Shown piece by piece: positions 7,825-13,346 of a DNA stretch of 16,094 nt. This DNA comes from an uncultured Candidatus Saccharibacteria bacterium (GTDB taxonomy: Bacteria > Patescibacteriota > Saccharimonadia > Saccharimonadales > Saccharimonadaceae): contig CALGUM010000057.1 in assembly GCA_937902295.1 (NCBI GenBank), positions 1-16,094 of the forward strand, read 5' to 3'. Below the pieces are notes generated by a model. It was not told where the DNA came from. It was given only the letters and a program-made list of their open reading frames with translations, and made no database searches. How positions within the stretch are numbered: position 1 is the stretch's first letter; each line of letters opens with the position of its first letter. Both the position numbers and the translations under genes were made by a program.

Positions 7825-7830
7825 CAGGTA

Positions 7831-8250
7831 TTACTTCGATTCTTTGATATAGTCACTCTCTTGTTCGAGATCGGCACGGAGTATATAGCCATTACATTTA
7901 TTGCCTGAGCAATCTTGTGCCTCGTATGTGTAGGTTGAGCGCGTGGTGGTGCCGAGGAGCTCATTGTCGACCCGAAGCTCGTTGATTGCGACACCTGAAG
8001 GGTCCTTAAAGCTATCTTCGGGTAGTCCTGGCATGGTCTTGGCAGTGAGAGTGGCAGGGTATGAGGTATGTTTTGCGTAGTGTACCTTTTCTAGGTTGTG
8101 GTGTAGCGTGTTGATATCTGCTTTTCGGCGTTCGTCTCTCGCCGATGCTTCGAAGTTATTTTTTTGGTACAGGAACAGGCCGCACATTACAAAAAATAGT
8201 ACCACCACAACCAGTAACTCGATAAGAGTGAATCCTGAAGACTTTTTCAT
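7831..8250 (-). CDS. Type IV prepilin-like protein (pilin/pseudopilin)
   Basis: A 139-residue protein with a class III signal: short basic leader MKKSSG, then F-T-L-I-E-L-L, with prepilin peptidase cleavage expected between G6 and F7 and the conserved Glu at +5. The hydrophobic helix (about 7-28) continues into a charged alpha1-C region, and the rest would be the globular head exposed in the pilus. A Cys pair with four residues between (DCSGNKC) near the C-terminus could form a small disulfide loop. It may be a major or minor pilin of the type IV pilus whose assembly genes lie 2.5 kb away on the same strand; the sequence cannot say which. It has its own extended -10, diverging from recA, with a predicted two-base leader and no Shine-Dalgarno. 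Confidence 0.9.
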   Translation of the reverse strand: MKKSSGFTLIELLVVVVLFFVMCGLFLYQKNNFEASARDERRKADINTLHHNLEKVHYAKHTSYPATLTAKTMPGLPEDSFKDPSGVAINELRVDNELLGTTTRSTYTYEAQDCSGNKCNGYILRADLEQESDYIKESK

Positions 8251-8258
8251 ATAGTTCT

Positions 8259-8267
8259 ATTATAGCA
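8259..8267 (-). promoter_or_regulatory. Extended -10 promoter (TGC-TATAAT) of the prepilin gene
   Basis: Read on the minus strand, TGC (8267-8265) precedes TATAAT (8264-8259) and AG, giving the same ten bases GCTATAATAG as before the PBP gene. The ATG follows after eight bases. No good -35 box is seen 17-18 bases upstream, which fits an extended -10 promoter. Confidence 0.65.
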
Positions 8268-8270
8268 AAG

Positions 8271-8300
8271 TTGCACACAGTTGAGTATACACGCTATACT
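8271..8300 (+). promoter_or_regulatory. recA promoter: TTGCAC - 18 bases - TATACT
   Basis: A -35-like TTGCAC (8271-8276) is followed after 18 bases by TATACT (8295-8300) in GCTATACTAG. Transcription should begin near 8307, leaving a leader of about 29 bases that carries a Shine-Dalgarno. Among the plus-strand promoters here it is the only one with both a clear -35 and a real leader. It is back to back with the prepilin promoter. Confidence 0.65.
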
Positions 8301-8310
8301 AGTAAGTATA
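8284..8310 (+). repeat. Alternating inverted hexamers AGTATA / TATACT / AGTATA in the recA promoter
   Basis: AGTATA (8284-8289), its reverse complement TATACT (8295-8300) and AGTATA again (8305-8310) start 11 and 10 bases apart, so all lie on one face of the helix. The middle box is the recA -10. TACTAGTA (8297-8304) is itself an 8-base palindrome. The layout resembles an operator covering the promoter, but no known LexA box (GAAC-N4-GTTC or CTG-N10-CAG types) is present. Confidence 0.45.
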
Positions 8311-8324
8311 TTTCACGGAAACAC

Positions 8325-8330
8325 GGAGGG
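8325..8330 (+). promoter_or_regulatory. Shine-Dalgarno (GGAGGG) fixing the recA start
   Basis: GGAGGG ends five bases before the ATG at 8336. The in-frame GTG at 8330 that would give a longer protein overlaps this site and so is not the start. Confidence 0.75.
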
Positions 8331-8335
8331 TGTAT

Positions 8336-9376
8336 ATGGCGAAAAAATCTGAAACGACAGGCGCAGCGGAACCAACTAAAAAAGATGACGGTAAACTCAA
8401 GGCGCTTAGCCTTGCGATGGATCAAATTACAAAGCAATTTGGCGACGGATCAATCATGAAGCTGGGAGAATCACACCGGGCTGACGTGGACCTCATTCCT
8501 TCAGGTGCACTTAGTCTTGATATCGCACTTGGCGGTGGGTACCCGAAGGGCCGTATTATTGAAATCTATGGACCGGAGAGTTCTGGTAAAACAACTCTTA
8601 CGTTACACGCAATTGCTGAGATTCAGAAACAAGGTGGAACAGCGGCATTCATCGACGCTGAGCATGCACTTGACCCGAGTTATGCGCGTCGACTCGGTGT
8701 CGATACCAATAATCTTCTCGTGTCACAGCCAGATAACGGTGAGCAGGCGCTAGAAATCGTAGAAACATTAGTGCGTTCGAATGCAGTCGACTTGATAGTA
8801 GTTGACTCGGTCGCTGCACTCACGCCACAGGCGGAAATCGACGGTGATATGGGCGACAGTCATATGGGCTTGCAGGCACGCCTCATGAGCCAGGCACTGC
8901 GAAAGTTAACTGGTATTATCCATAAATCAAATGCAACCGTCGTATTTATTAACCAGATTCGTATGAAAATTGGTGTTATGTTTGGCAATCCAGAAACAAC
9001 TACGGGCGGTAACGCGCTAAAGTTTTATGCAAGTGTTCGTCTTGATATCCGCCGCACCGGCCAAATTAAGGTGGGTGAAGATATCCTTGGTAACCGAACT
9101 AAGGTGAAGGTGGTGAAAAACAAAGTCGCACCACCATTCCGCATTGCCGAATTTGACATCATGTACAACGAAGGTATTTCTAAGACTGGTGATATTCTCG
9201 ACCTCGCTGTGCTACACGGTATAGTTGGTAAGTCTGGCGCATGGTTTGATTACAACGATGAAAAAATCGGCCAAGGTCGCGATAAGACAAAAGAGCTTCT
9301 CAAATCAAACCCTGAGATGCTTGCAGAAATAGATGCAAAGGTACGAGCAAAGGTCGCCGAAAAAGACGCCGAATAA
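8336..9376 (+). CDS. recA: Recombinase RecA
   Basis: The strand-exchange ATPase of homologous recombination. The ATG at 8336 gives 346 residues starting MAKKSETTG. Landmarks are the [17 protein letters not shown]-terminal segment, [21 protein letters not shown], Walker [10 protein letters not shown] (79-87), the [12 protein letters not shown] segment, Walker [11 protein letters not shown], loop L1 region [18 protein letters not shown], the [22 protein letters not shown] loop L2 region, and a C-terminal domain ending in a charged KDAE tail. No intein or frameshift is present. The N-terminus carries a roughly 19-residue polar extension before the conserved core. recX follows 79 bases later and is probably cotranscribed. 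The promoter has an unusual set of inverted hexamers. Confidence 0.98.
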   Translation: MAKKSETTGAAEPTKKDDGKLKALSLAMDQITKQFGDGSIMKLGESHRADVDLIPSGALSLDIALGGGYPKGRIIEIYGPESSGKTTLTLHAIAEIQKQGGTAAFIDAEHALDPSYARRLGVDTNNLLVSQPDNGEQALEIVETLVRSNAVDLIVVDSVAALTPQAEIDGDMGDSHMGLQARLMSQALRKLTGIIHKSNATVVFINQIRMKIGVMFGNPETTTGGNALKFYASVRLDIRRTGQIKVGEDILGNRTKVKVVKNKVAPPFRIAEFDIMYNEGISKTGDILDLAVLHGIVGKSGAWFDYNDEKIGQGRDKTKELLKSNPEMLAEIDAKVRAKVAEKDAE

Positions 9377-9441
9377 TCGAGCTGCCAAAGTACGGATTAG
9401 CCTCCTCTTTGCTATCCACAGCCACGAGCGACTGACATATG

Positions 9442-9447
9442 AAGGAG
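9442..9447 (+). promoter_or_regulatory. Shine-Dalgarno (AAGGAG) of recX
   Basis: A strong AAGGAG in the recA-recX gap. It lies eight bases before an in-frame ATC (9456), 11 before GTA (9459) and 26 before the first conventional start, TTG (9474). Its position therefore argues that translation starts upstream of the TTG. CTCCT at 9402-9406 is complementary to its AGGAG part. Confidence 0.65.
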
Positions 9448-9455
9448 TGTAGACA

Positions 9456-10103
9456 ATCGTAAAAATTACCGCTTTGAGCCAACAGCTCAAAAACAAGAAC
9501 CGTGTGAACGTATCGGTCGAGGGGAAATACCGATTTAGTCTTGATATTGCACAAGTTGTCTCGCTCGGTATAAAGGTTGGCCGCGAATATAGTGAGGCCG
9601 AGCTTACGAGTTTCGAGAGCGAGAGTGAGTTCGGTAAGCTCTACACACGCGCACTAGAGTATTGTTTGATGAGGCCTCATAGTGCACGCGAGGTGCGAGA
9701 TTACTTATGGCGCAAAACTCGTGTGACGAAATATAAGTCTCGTACTACGGGTGAAGTAAAAGAGCGAGAGGGTGTGCCGCAGGATATAGCCGAGCGCGTG
9801 TATGAAAAGCTTGTAGATAAGGGCTATGTCGACGATGAAAAATTTGCACGGTTCTGGGTTGAAAATCGTAATATCACAAAAGGTTCTTCTGCTCGTAAGC
9901 TGAGCGCTGAGCTTCAGGCAAAAGGAGTGCCATCAGAAATTATAACAGATAGTCTACAGGCGTCTTCTCGTGAGGACATGTCTGAGCTTCAAAAAATCAT
10001 CGCCAAAAAACAACACAGATACCCAGACCGTCAGAAACTCATGCAGTATTTGGCGCGACAGGGCTTTCGTTACGATGATATTAAAGAGGCAATTGACACC
10101 TAG
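9456..10103 (+). CDS. recX: RecA regulator RecX; start codon probably non-canonical (ATC)
   Basis: RecX binds RecA filaments and modulates recombinase activity. From 9456 the protein has 215 residues and begins (M)VKITALSQQLKNKNRVNVSV, in line with the K-I-T...Q..N..R.N...DG start common in the family. Triple-helix RecX repeats follow: EYCLMRPHSAREVRDYLWRK; AERVYEKLVDKGYVDDEKFARFWVENR...GSSARKLSAELQAKGV; and RQKLMQYLARQGFRYDDIKEAI. An in-frame TAG at 9450-9452 bars any start further upstream, and no ATG, GTG or TTG lies between it and the TTG at 9474. The AAGGAG sits at ideal distance from ATC at 9456. TTG 9474 remains the alternative and would remove six residues. The gene follows recA in the same direction and its stop shares a CTAG with the converging PRC-barrel gene. 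Confidence 0.88.
   Translation: MVKITALSQQLKNKNRVNVSVEGKYRFSLDIAQVVSLGIKVGREYSEAELTSFESESEFGKLYTRALEYCLMRPHSAREVRDYLWRKTRVTKYKSRTTGEVKEREGVPQDIAERVYEKLVDKGYVDDEKFARFWVENRNITKGSSARKLSAELQAKGVPSEIITDSLQASSREDMSELQKIIAKKQHRYPDRQKLMQYLARQGFRYDDIKEAIDT
9473..9491 (+). repeat. 7-bp inverted repeat at the start of recX
   Basis: TTTGAGC (9473-9479) and GCTCAAA (9485-9491) pair perfectly around the loop CAACA. The stem contains the TTG at 9474 that would be the first conventional recX start. It could affect initiation; no T-run follows, so it is not a terminator. Confidence 0.45.
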
Positions 10104-10687
10104 TTGCTGTCGGACTTGGCCGACTCTGGACGCGGTGTGGCTGGTCGGCGCATTGCATCGAGCAGCGCCTGCTTGGTAGATGATTTATGAGCATTGGCTC
10201 TCACAGTTGCACTGCGTACCACCACATGATCTTTGGTGACATCAAGTACCTGAGCTCTATTAATCAGCAGATTTGTGTCAGAGAAATTTTTGAAGAGCGG
10301 TTGCTTAACGTGAAGCTGCTCGATTTGAAATGTCATTGTGTCCATAATGACTGATTCGATTTTGCCAAGTTTCTCGCCATGGTCATCAATGACCTTTAAT
10401 CCATCTAGTTGCAATGGGTTTTTGTAGCTGTCTATATCAACCACAATATCATCGAGTATTGTGAGAACGTCACTCGAATCTACAATGAATCCAATGTCAC
10501 TCAGCTCACGAATGTCTTCTACTCGCAAAAAAGAAGGCGTTTCGGTCAGTTGATTGCCGTAGAGCTCATATGAAAGGATGTGAAGCGTTGCTGGATCGAT
10601 GACGATATGTGTCGTGACGGCTATTTCGGTGCCTGTCTGTAGGCTCATTACCGGAATATCAAGCAATTCTTTTGTTGAGAGTAACAT
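10100..10687 (-). CDS. PRC-barrel domain protein
   Basis: A 195-residue soluble protein with two PRC-barrel-like beta domains. The first (about 1-75) opens with the typical LLSTKELLDIPVMSLQTGTEIA and VIDPATLHILSYEL strands. The second (about 92-165) has GLKVIDDHGEKLGKIESVIMD. Residues after about 170 form a polar, probably disordered tail. PRC barrels occur in photosynthetic reaction centre H subunits and in RimM, and as stand-alone proteins of unknown role, so no function can be assigned. It is the last gene after the type IV pilus block but has its own -10 at leaderless distance, so its expression may be independent. Its stop overlaps the recX stop head to head. Confidence 0.8.
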   Translation of the reverse strand: MLLSTKELLDIPVMSLQTGTEIAVTTHIVIDPATLHILSYELYGNQLTETPSFLRVEDIRELSDIGFIVDSSDVLTILDDIVVDIDSYKNPLQLDGLKVIDDHGEKLGKIESVIMDTMTFQIEQLHVKQPLFKNFSDTNLLINRAQVLDVTKDHVVVRSATVRANAHKSSTKQALLDAMRRPATPRPESAKSDSN

Positions 10688-10693
10688 ATTACT

Positions 10694-10699
10694 AGTATA
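10694..10699 (-). promoter_or_regulatory. -10 element (TATACT) of the PRC-barrel gene, leaderless spacing
   Basis: On the minus strand GCTATACTAGTAA lies between the stop of the preceding 92-residue gene and the ATG. The hexamer ends six bases before the ATG, placing the transcript start at its A. The 13-base string is identical to that around the recA -10 (8293-8305). Confidence 0.6.
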
Positions 10700-10701
10700 G
10701 C

Positions 10702-10980
10702 CTATTCCGCAAAAGGATTGATCCTGCCTTCTGGGATACTTGTATCTATATTCTGGGTGTCACTACTATGGAGCGCTTCGATTCTTTCGATTGTTGCCTC
10801 ATCGAATGTAGTTGGGATATCGCTTGCCATTTCGCCTTGCTCTTGAGGAGTTGTTGCCTGAGAATATGTGAGATAAGAAGAAAATATGCTTGCACCGAGT
10901 GCGATACTTCCGATCACCACAAGGATGACAATGTGATATCGAATTAGATACTTTTCTACAGGGTTTACATGCTTGCTCAT
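10702..10980 (-). CDS. Small single-pass membrane protein of the type IV pilus operon
   Basis: A 92-residue protein with a basic start, one TM segment (about 15-38) and a polar, acidic extracytoplasmic tail that ends in GRINPFAE. Its ATG overlaps the pilO stop as ATGA, so it is translationally coupled to pilO, with a modest AAAGG upstream. The position after pilO is where pilP lies in many pilus operons, and a RINPF-like ending recalls the inner-membrane-anchored PilP/PilO-linked proteins, but the size and lack of a C-terminal PilP beta domain leave this unproven. I do not recognise the family. The context suggests a partner of PilN/PilO in the alignment complex. Confidence 0.75.
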   Translation of the reverse strand: MSKHVNPVEKYLIRYHIVILVVIGSIALGASIFSSYLTYSQATTPQEQGEMASDIPTTFDEATIERIEALHSSDTQNIDTSIPEGRINPFAE

Positions 10981-11651
10981 CGTATATGTACCTTTATGCT
11001 AAGTGATGAAATGTCTAGCGCATTTGGAGCGCTGTCTTCACCCTCGCCGCCGCCTCCAGATGACCTGGAGAGGTTTAGGCCGTCAATTTCCATGCGTAGC
11101 AAGTTGCCTTCGAGTAGCCTCAAAAAACGGAACAGAGCTTCGTAGGTAATGGTGCCGTCGAATGCAACATTCACGGTGGCTGTAGATGATGCTGGGGCGC
11201 CGGGTGCTTCTCCGCCAGCTCCTGCTGGTGCGGCAGCGGCAGCATCTGCGGAAGCTGGTGTCGCCCCGCCTTCGCCACCTCCACCTTCTGCACTGTCGAA
11301 GGTAAAGCCTACTGCAGTGAGGCCTGACATTTCGGCATACGCTGAAACATCTCGAATGATCTGATTTTGATAGAGGTACGTATTTGACTTGTCGGCAACT
11401 ACGAGAGATGATTTTTTAACAGTTTGTTTTTGGGTATCAAGGGCTACTCGTACCACCTCTAAATCTTGTAGTGTTTTCTGGCTTGAAGACGATTGTGCGA
11501 CAGCATCTGCAACAGGCTGGCTCGATGACATAATGACACGCTGTCCAGCAATGATCAGACCTACTTGGGCTATAACGATAATTATCGCAACAATAAGTAG
11601 TATGAGTCGTAATTGACTCGCTGAAAGAGACTTTAGGTTAAGATTATTCAT
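10977..11651 (-). CDS. pilO: Type IV pilus alignment protein PilO-like
   Basis: A 224-residue bitopic membrane protein, third in the pilM-pilN-pilO order. After a short cytoplasmic start there is a TM segment (about 15-36), a coiled-coil-prone stretch (about 45-100), and an alpha/beta extracytoplasmic domain. A Gly/Ala/Pro low-complexity insert occupies about residues 121-158 and a second Gly/Glu run lies near 200-212. The final strands (DISSLSIKVHI) fit the PilO ferredoxin-like fold. PilO forms a heterodimer with PilN linking cytoplasmic PilM to the pilus machine. The start is the ATG at 11651, which has a perfect AAGGAG seven bases upstream and overlaps the pilN end by eight bases. A longer TTG-initiated frame was rejected. 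Assignment rests mostly on topology and operon position. Confidence 0.82.
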   Translation of the reverse strand: MNNLNLKSLSASQLRLILLIVAIIIVIAQVGLIIAGQRVIMSSSQPVADAVAQSSSSQKTLQDLEVVRVALDTQKQTVKKSSLVVADKSNTYLYQNQIIRDVSAYAEMSGLTAVGFTFDSAEGGGGEGGATPASADAAAAAPAGAGGEAPGAPASSTATVNVAFDGTITYEALFRFLRLLEGNLLRMEIDGLNLSRSSGGGGEGEDSAPNALDISSLSIKVHIR

Positions 11652-12234
11652 TGTCTTGCTCCTTGGCAAAAATAGTGTCAAGTAATGTCAGATTGAGGTT
11701 GATCGAGTAGGGGTACTCTTCTGGCGCAGCACCTTCGCCTGATGATGATTGTGCGGATAGGCTACTGATACGTATATCGCGAGCAATCTTGTTCTTTTCT
11801 AACTGCTCTTTTACGGCTAGTGCGGCTGCTTGTGACTTCGCTTGCACAGTGAGCGTGATTGGTTGTCCGACTCCTTCTGGTGTGAGCGCAAGTGAAGATA
11901 TGACGGTATCGCTCGGAAGACCCGAGGCAATGTTTGCGAGTGCAGTCGTGTAGGAGAGTTCCGCATCAAGAATAGTGCGTGCACGTTCTAGATTATCTCG
12001 GTACTCTTTTGCTGTTGCTGCTACCTCGCTATACTCATTAATCTTCTGTTGATTGACTTCCGAGGAGCTTGTATTGGCAGCCTCGGTAGTTTTAAGAAGT
12101 GCAAACGCAGAGAGGTATACGACCACAATGAGGCCGAGCACAATACCTCCGCCAGCCACATAGCGAATTAATACAGAGTTGTGTCGTGCGGCACGTAGCT
12201 GTCGTGCTGAATCTGGGGGAAGTAAATTGATCAT
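11644..12234 (-). CDS. pilN: Type IV pilus alignment protein PilN
   Basis: A 196-residue bitopic membrane protein. It starts MINLLPPD, the conserved cytoplasmic N-terminal peptide by which PilN binds the groove of PilM. A TM segment (about 26-47) is followed by a coiled-coil region and an extracytoplasmic ferredoxin-like domain (about 90-190, with LPSDTVISSLALTPEG). The chosen ATG (12234) overlaps the pilM stop as ATGA and has AGAGG seven bases upstream. An ATG two codons earlier would sit only one base from that ribosome-binding site. The gene overlaps pilO by eight bases. The whole arrangement predicts tight translational coupling in fixed PilM:PilN:PilO ratio. Confidence 0.9.
   Translation of the reverse strand: MINLLPPDSARQLRAARHNSVLIRYVAGGGIVLGLIVVVYLSAFALLKTTEAANTSSSEVNQQKINEYSEVAATAKEYRDNLERARTILDAELSYTTALANIASGLPSDTVISSLALTPEGVGQPITLTVQAKSQAAALAVKEQLEKNKIARDIRISSLSAQSSSGEGAAPEEYPYSINLNLTLLDTIFAKEQDNE
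11659..11664 (-). promoter_or_regulatory. Shine-Dalgarno (AAGGAG) fixing the pilO start
   Basis: On the minus strand AAGGAG lies within the last codons of pilN, seven bases before the ATG at 11651. It decides between this ATG and an earlier in-frame TTG at 11681 that has no such site. Confidence 0.7.
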
Positions 12235-13283
12235 TTCCATACCTCTTCTAGACTTAGGCTTGCAAGTCCTGCCACGGTAATGTAACGAGAGCGAAACTGC
12301 TTGACGGGTGGCGTGAGTGATCCAAAGTTAATTTCTTGCCAGGGGCTGGCAACGCGAGATGGCATGAGGAGATCATTTGTGAAGTACTCGCCTATACCTG
12401 GCATATTGCTTCCGCCGCCAACAATGAGAAGTTGTTCGAGTTTTGTGTCTTTTGAAATACGCTCATTGTAATAGCGAATGACGCGACGAGTTTCTGAAGT
12501 AATACGTTGCAGGCTTGGTTCGACTGTTGCGGCTATTTTCTTTTGTCGTGGCCCTGGGTTGAGTCCATTAAGGACTTTGAGTTGATGAGCGTTTTCGAGT
12601 GCGACGCCGAGCTTTTTTGCAATATCGAGCGTGAAGGTGTTGCCGCCAACTGTCGCGCCACCGGTGACTCGAATTGAGCCGTCAAGGACCGCGATGTCGG
12701 TATTTGCTGGGCCAATGTCAACAATTAAGGTTGGTAGGTTACCCTCCTCTGTGTTGCGCAGTAATCGAGCCACAGAGTTGATGCTGGGTTCGACTGCAAC
12801 AGTGGTGAATCCCATGCTAGTGACTGCATCAAGAATATGGTCAACGATGGTGCGTGGTACTGCCGACACGATGACAGTGAGCTCTTCTTTGGTGCGTGCA
12901 ATAACTTCATAGTCGACGTAGAGAAGTGAGACAGGGATAGGGACATATTGCTCGACCTCAAGTTCCACGGCCTCTTTGATGTCTTTCTCGGCTGAGCGAG
13001 GCAGTGTGAAGGTACGTGCGTAGGTGCGCGAGGTAGGAAGGCCTACGACCACATTATCACCAGTAATCTTACCGACAATTTTCTCACTGAAAAGTGCTTT
13101 GAGTTTTGTCGAGAGATATGAGTCGCCCGAATCAAAAACCTTACGCATACTGCGCGCATCAACATCAATAGCACCGTATCCTTGTACGAGCTTTTTTTGT
13201 GGATCGATTGACATCACTTTGACTTCTGTCGTGTTGATGTCGAGTCCTATTAATGCACTGTCTTTGTAGATAAGTTTTCCCAT
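12231..13283 (-). CDS. pilM: Type IV pilus actin-like ATPase PilM
   Basis: A 350-residue actin/FtsA-fold cytoplasmic protein that binds the PilN N-terminus and links the motor to the alignment complex. Visible are the first phosphate motif ALIGLDINTTEVKVM near the start, the EVEQYVPIP helix typical of PilM, the second phosphate motif LIVDIGPANTDIAVLDG, and the adenosine motif LLIVGGGSNMPGI. Length is normal. The start is ambiguous: ATG at 13283 gives MGKLIYKDSALIG, whereas GTG at 13292 would add three residues and sits at leaderless distance from a TATAAA; no convincing Shine-Dalgarno precedes either. The stop overlaps the pilN ATG. A 63-base gap with a likely promoter separates it from pilC. 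Confidence 0.92.
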   Translation of the reverse strand: MGKLIYKDSALIGLDINTTEVKVMSIDPQKKLVQGYGAIDVDARSMRKVFDSGDSYLSTKLKALFSEKIVGKITGDNVVVGLPTSRTYARTFTLPRSAEKDIKEAVELEVEQYVPIPVSLLYVDYEVIARTKEELTVIVSAVPRTIVDHILDAVTSMGFTTVAVEPSINSVARLLRNTEEGNLPTLIVDIGPANTDIAVLDGSIRVTGGATVGGNTFTLDIAKKLGVALENAHQLKVLNGLNPGPRQKKIAATVEPSLQRITSETRRVIRYYNERISKDTKLEQLLIVGGGSNMPGIGEYFTNDLLMPSRVASPWQEINFGSLTPPVKQFRSRYITVAGLASLSLEEVWK

Positions 13284-13308
13284 GTTGCCCACGCGTTAGT
13301 TTATATCC

Positions 13309-13317
13309 ACTATACCA
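13309..13317 (-). promoter_or_regulatory. Possible extended -10 (TGG-TATAGT) upstream of pilM
   Basis: On the minus strand TGG (13317-13315) precedes TATAGT (13314-13309) in the gap after pilC. A start near 13302 would leave 19 bases before the ATG at 13283. A second AT-rich candidate, TATAAA (13305-13300), lies at leaderless distance from the GTG at 13292. Either would give pilMNO a promoter separate from pilBC. Confidence 0.4.
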
Positions 13318-13346
13318 TGTTGCTTGTGTTTATGCATAGGGATTCG

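Noticed and set aside
7825..7830. Bidirectional terminator between the PH-domain and prepilin genes
   Set aside because: The gap is six bases and no inverted repeat with T-run could be found around it.
8271..8335. Classical LexA/SOS box before recA
   Set aside because: Neither the GAAC-N4-GTTC type nor the CTG-N10-CAG type is present; only the different AGTATA/TATACT symmetry is seen.
11149..11364. Plus-strand Ala/Pro-rich open frame opposite pilO
   Set aside because: It mirrors the Gly/Ala low-complexity insert of PilO and has no independent support.
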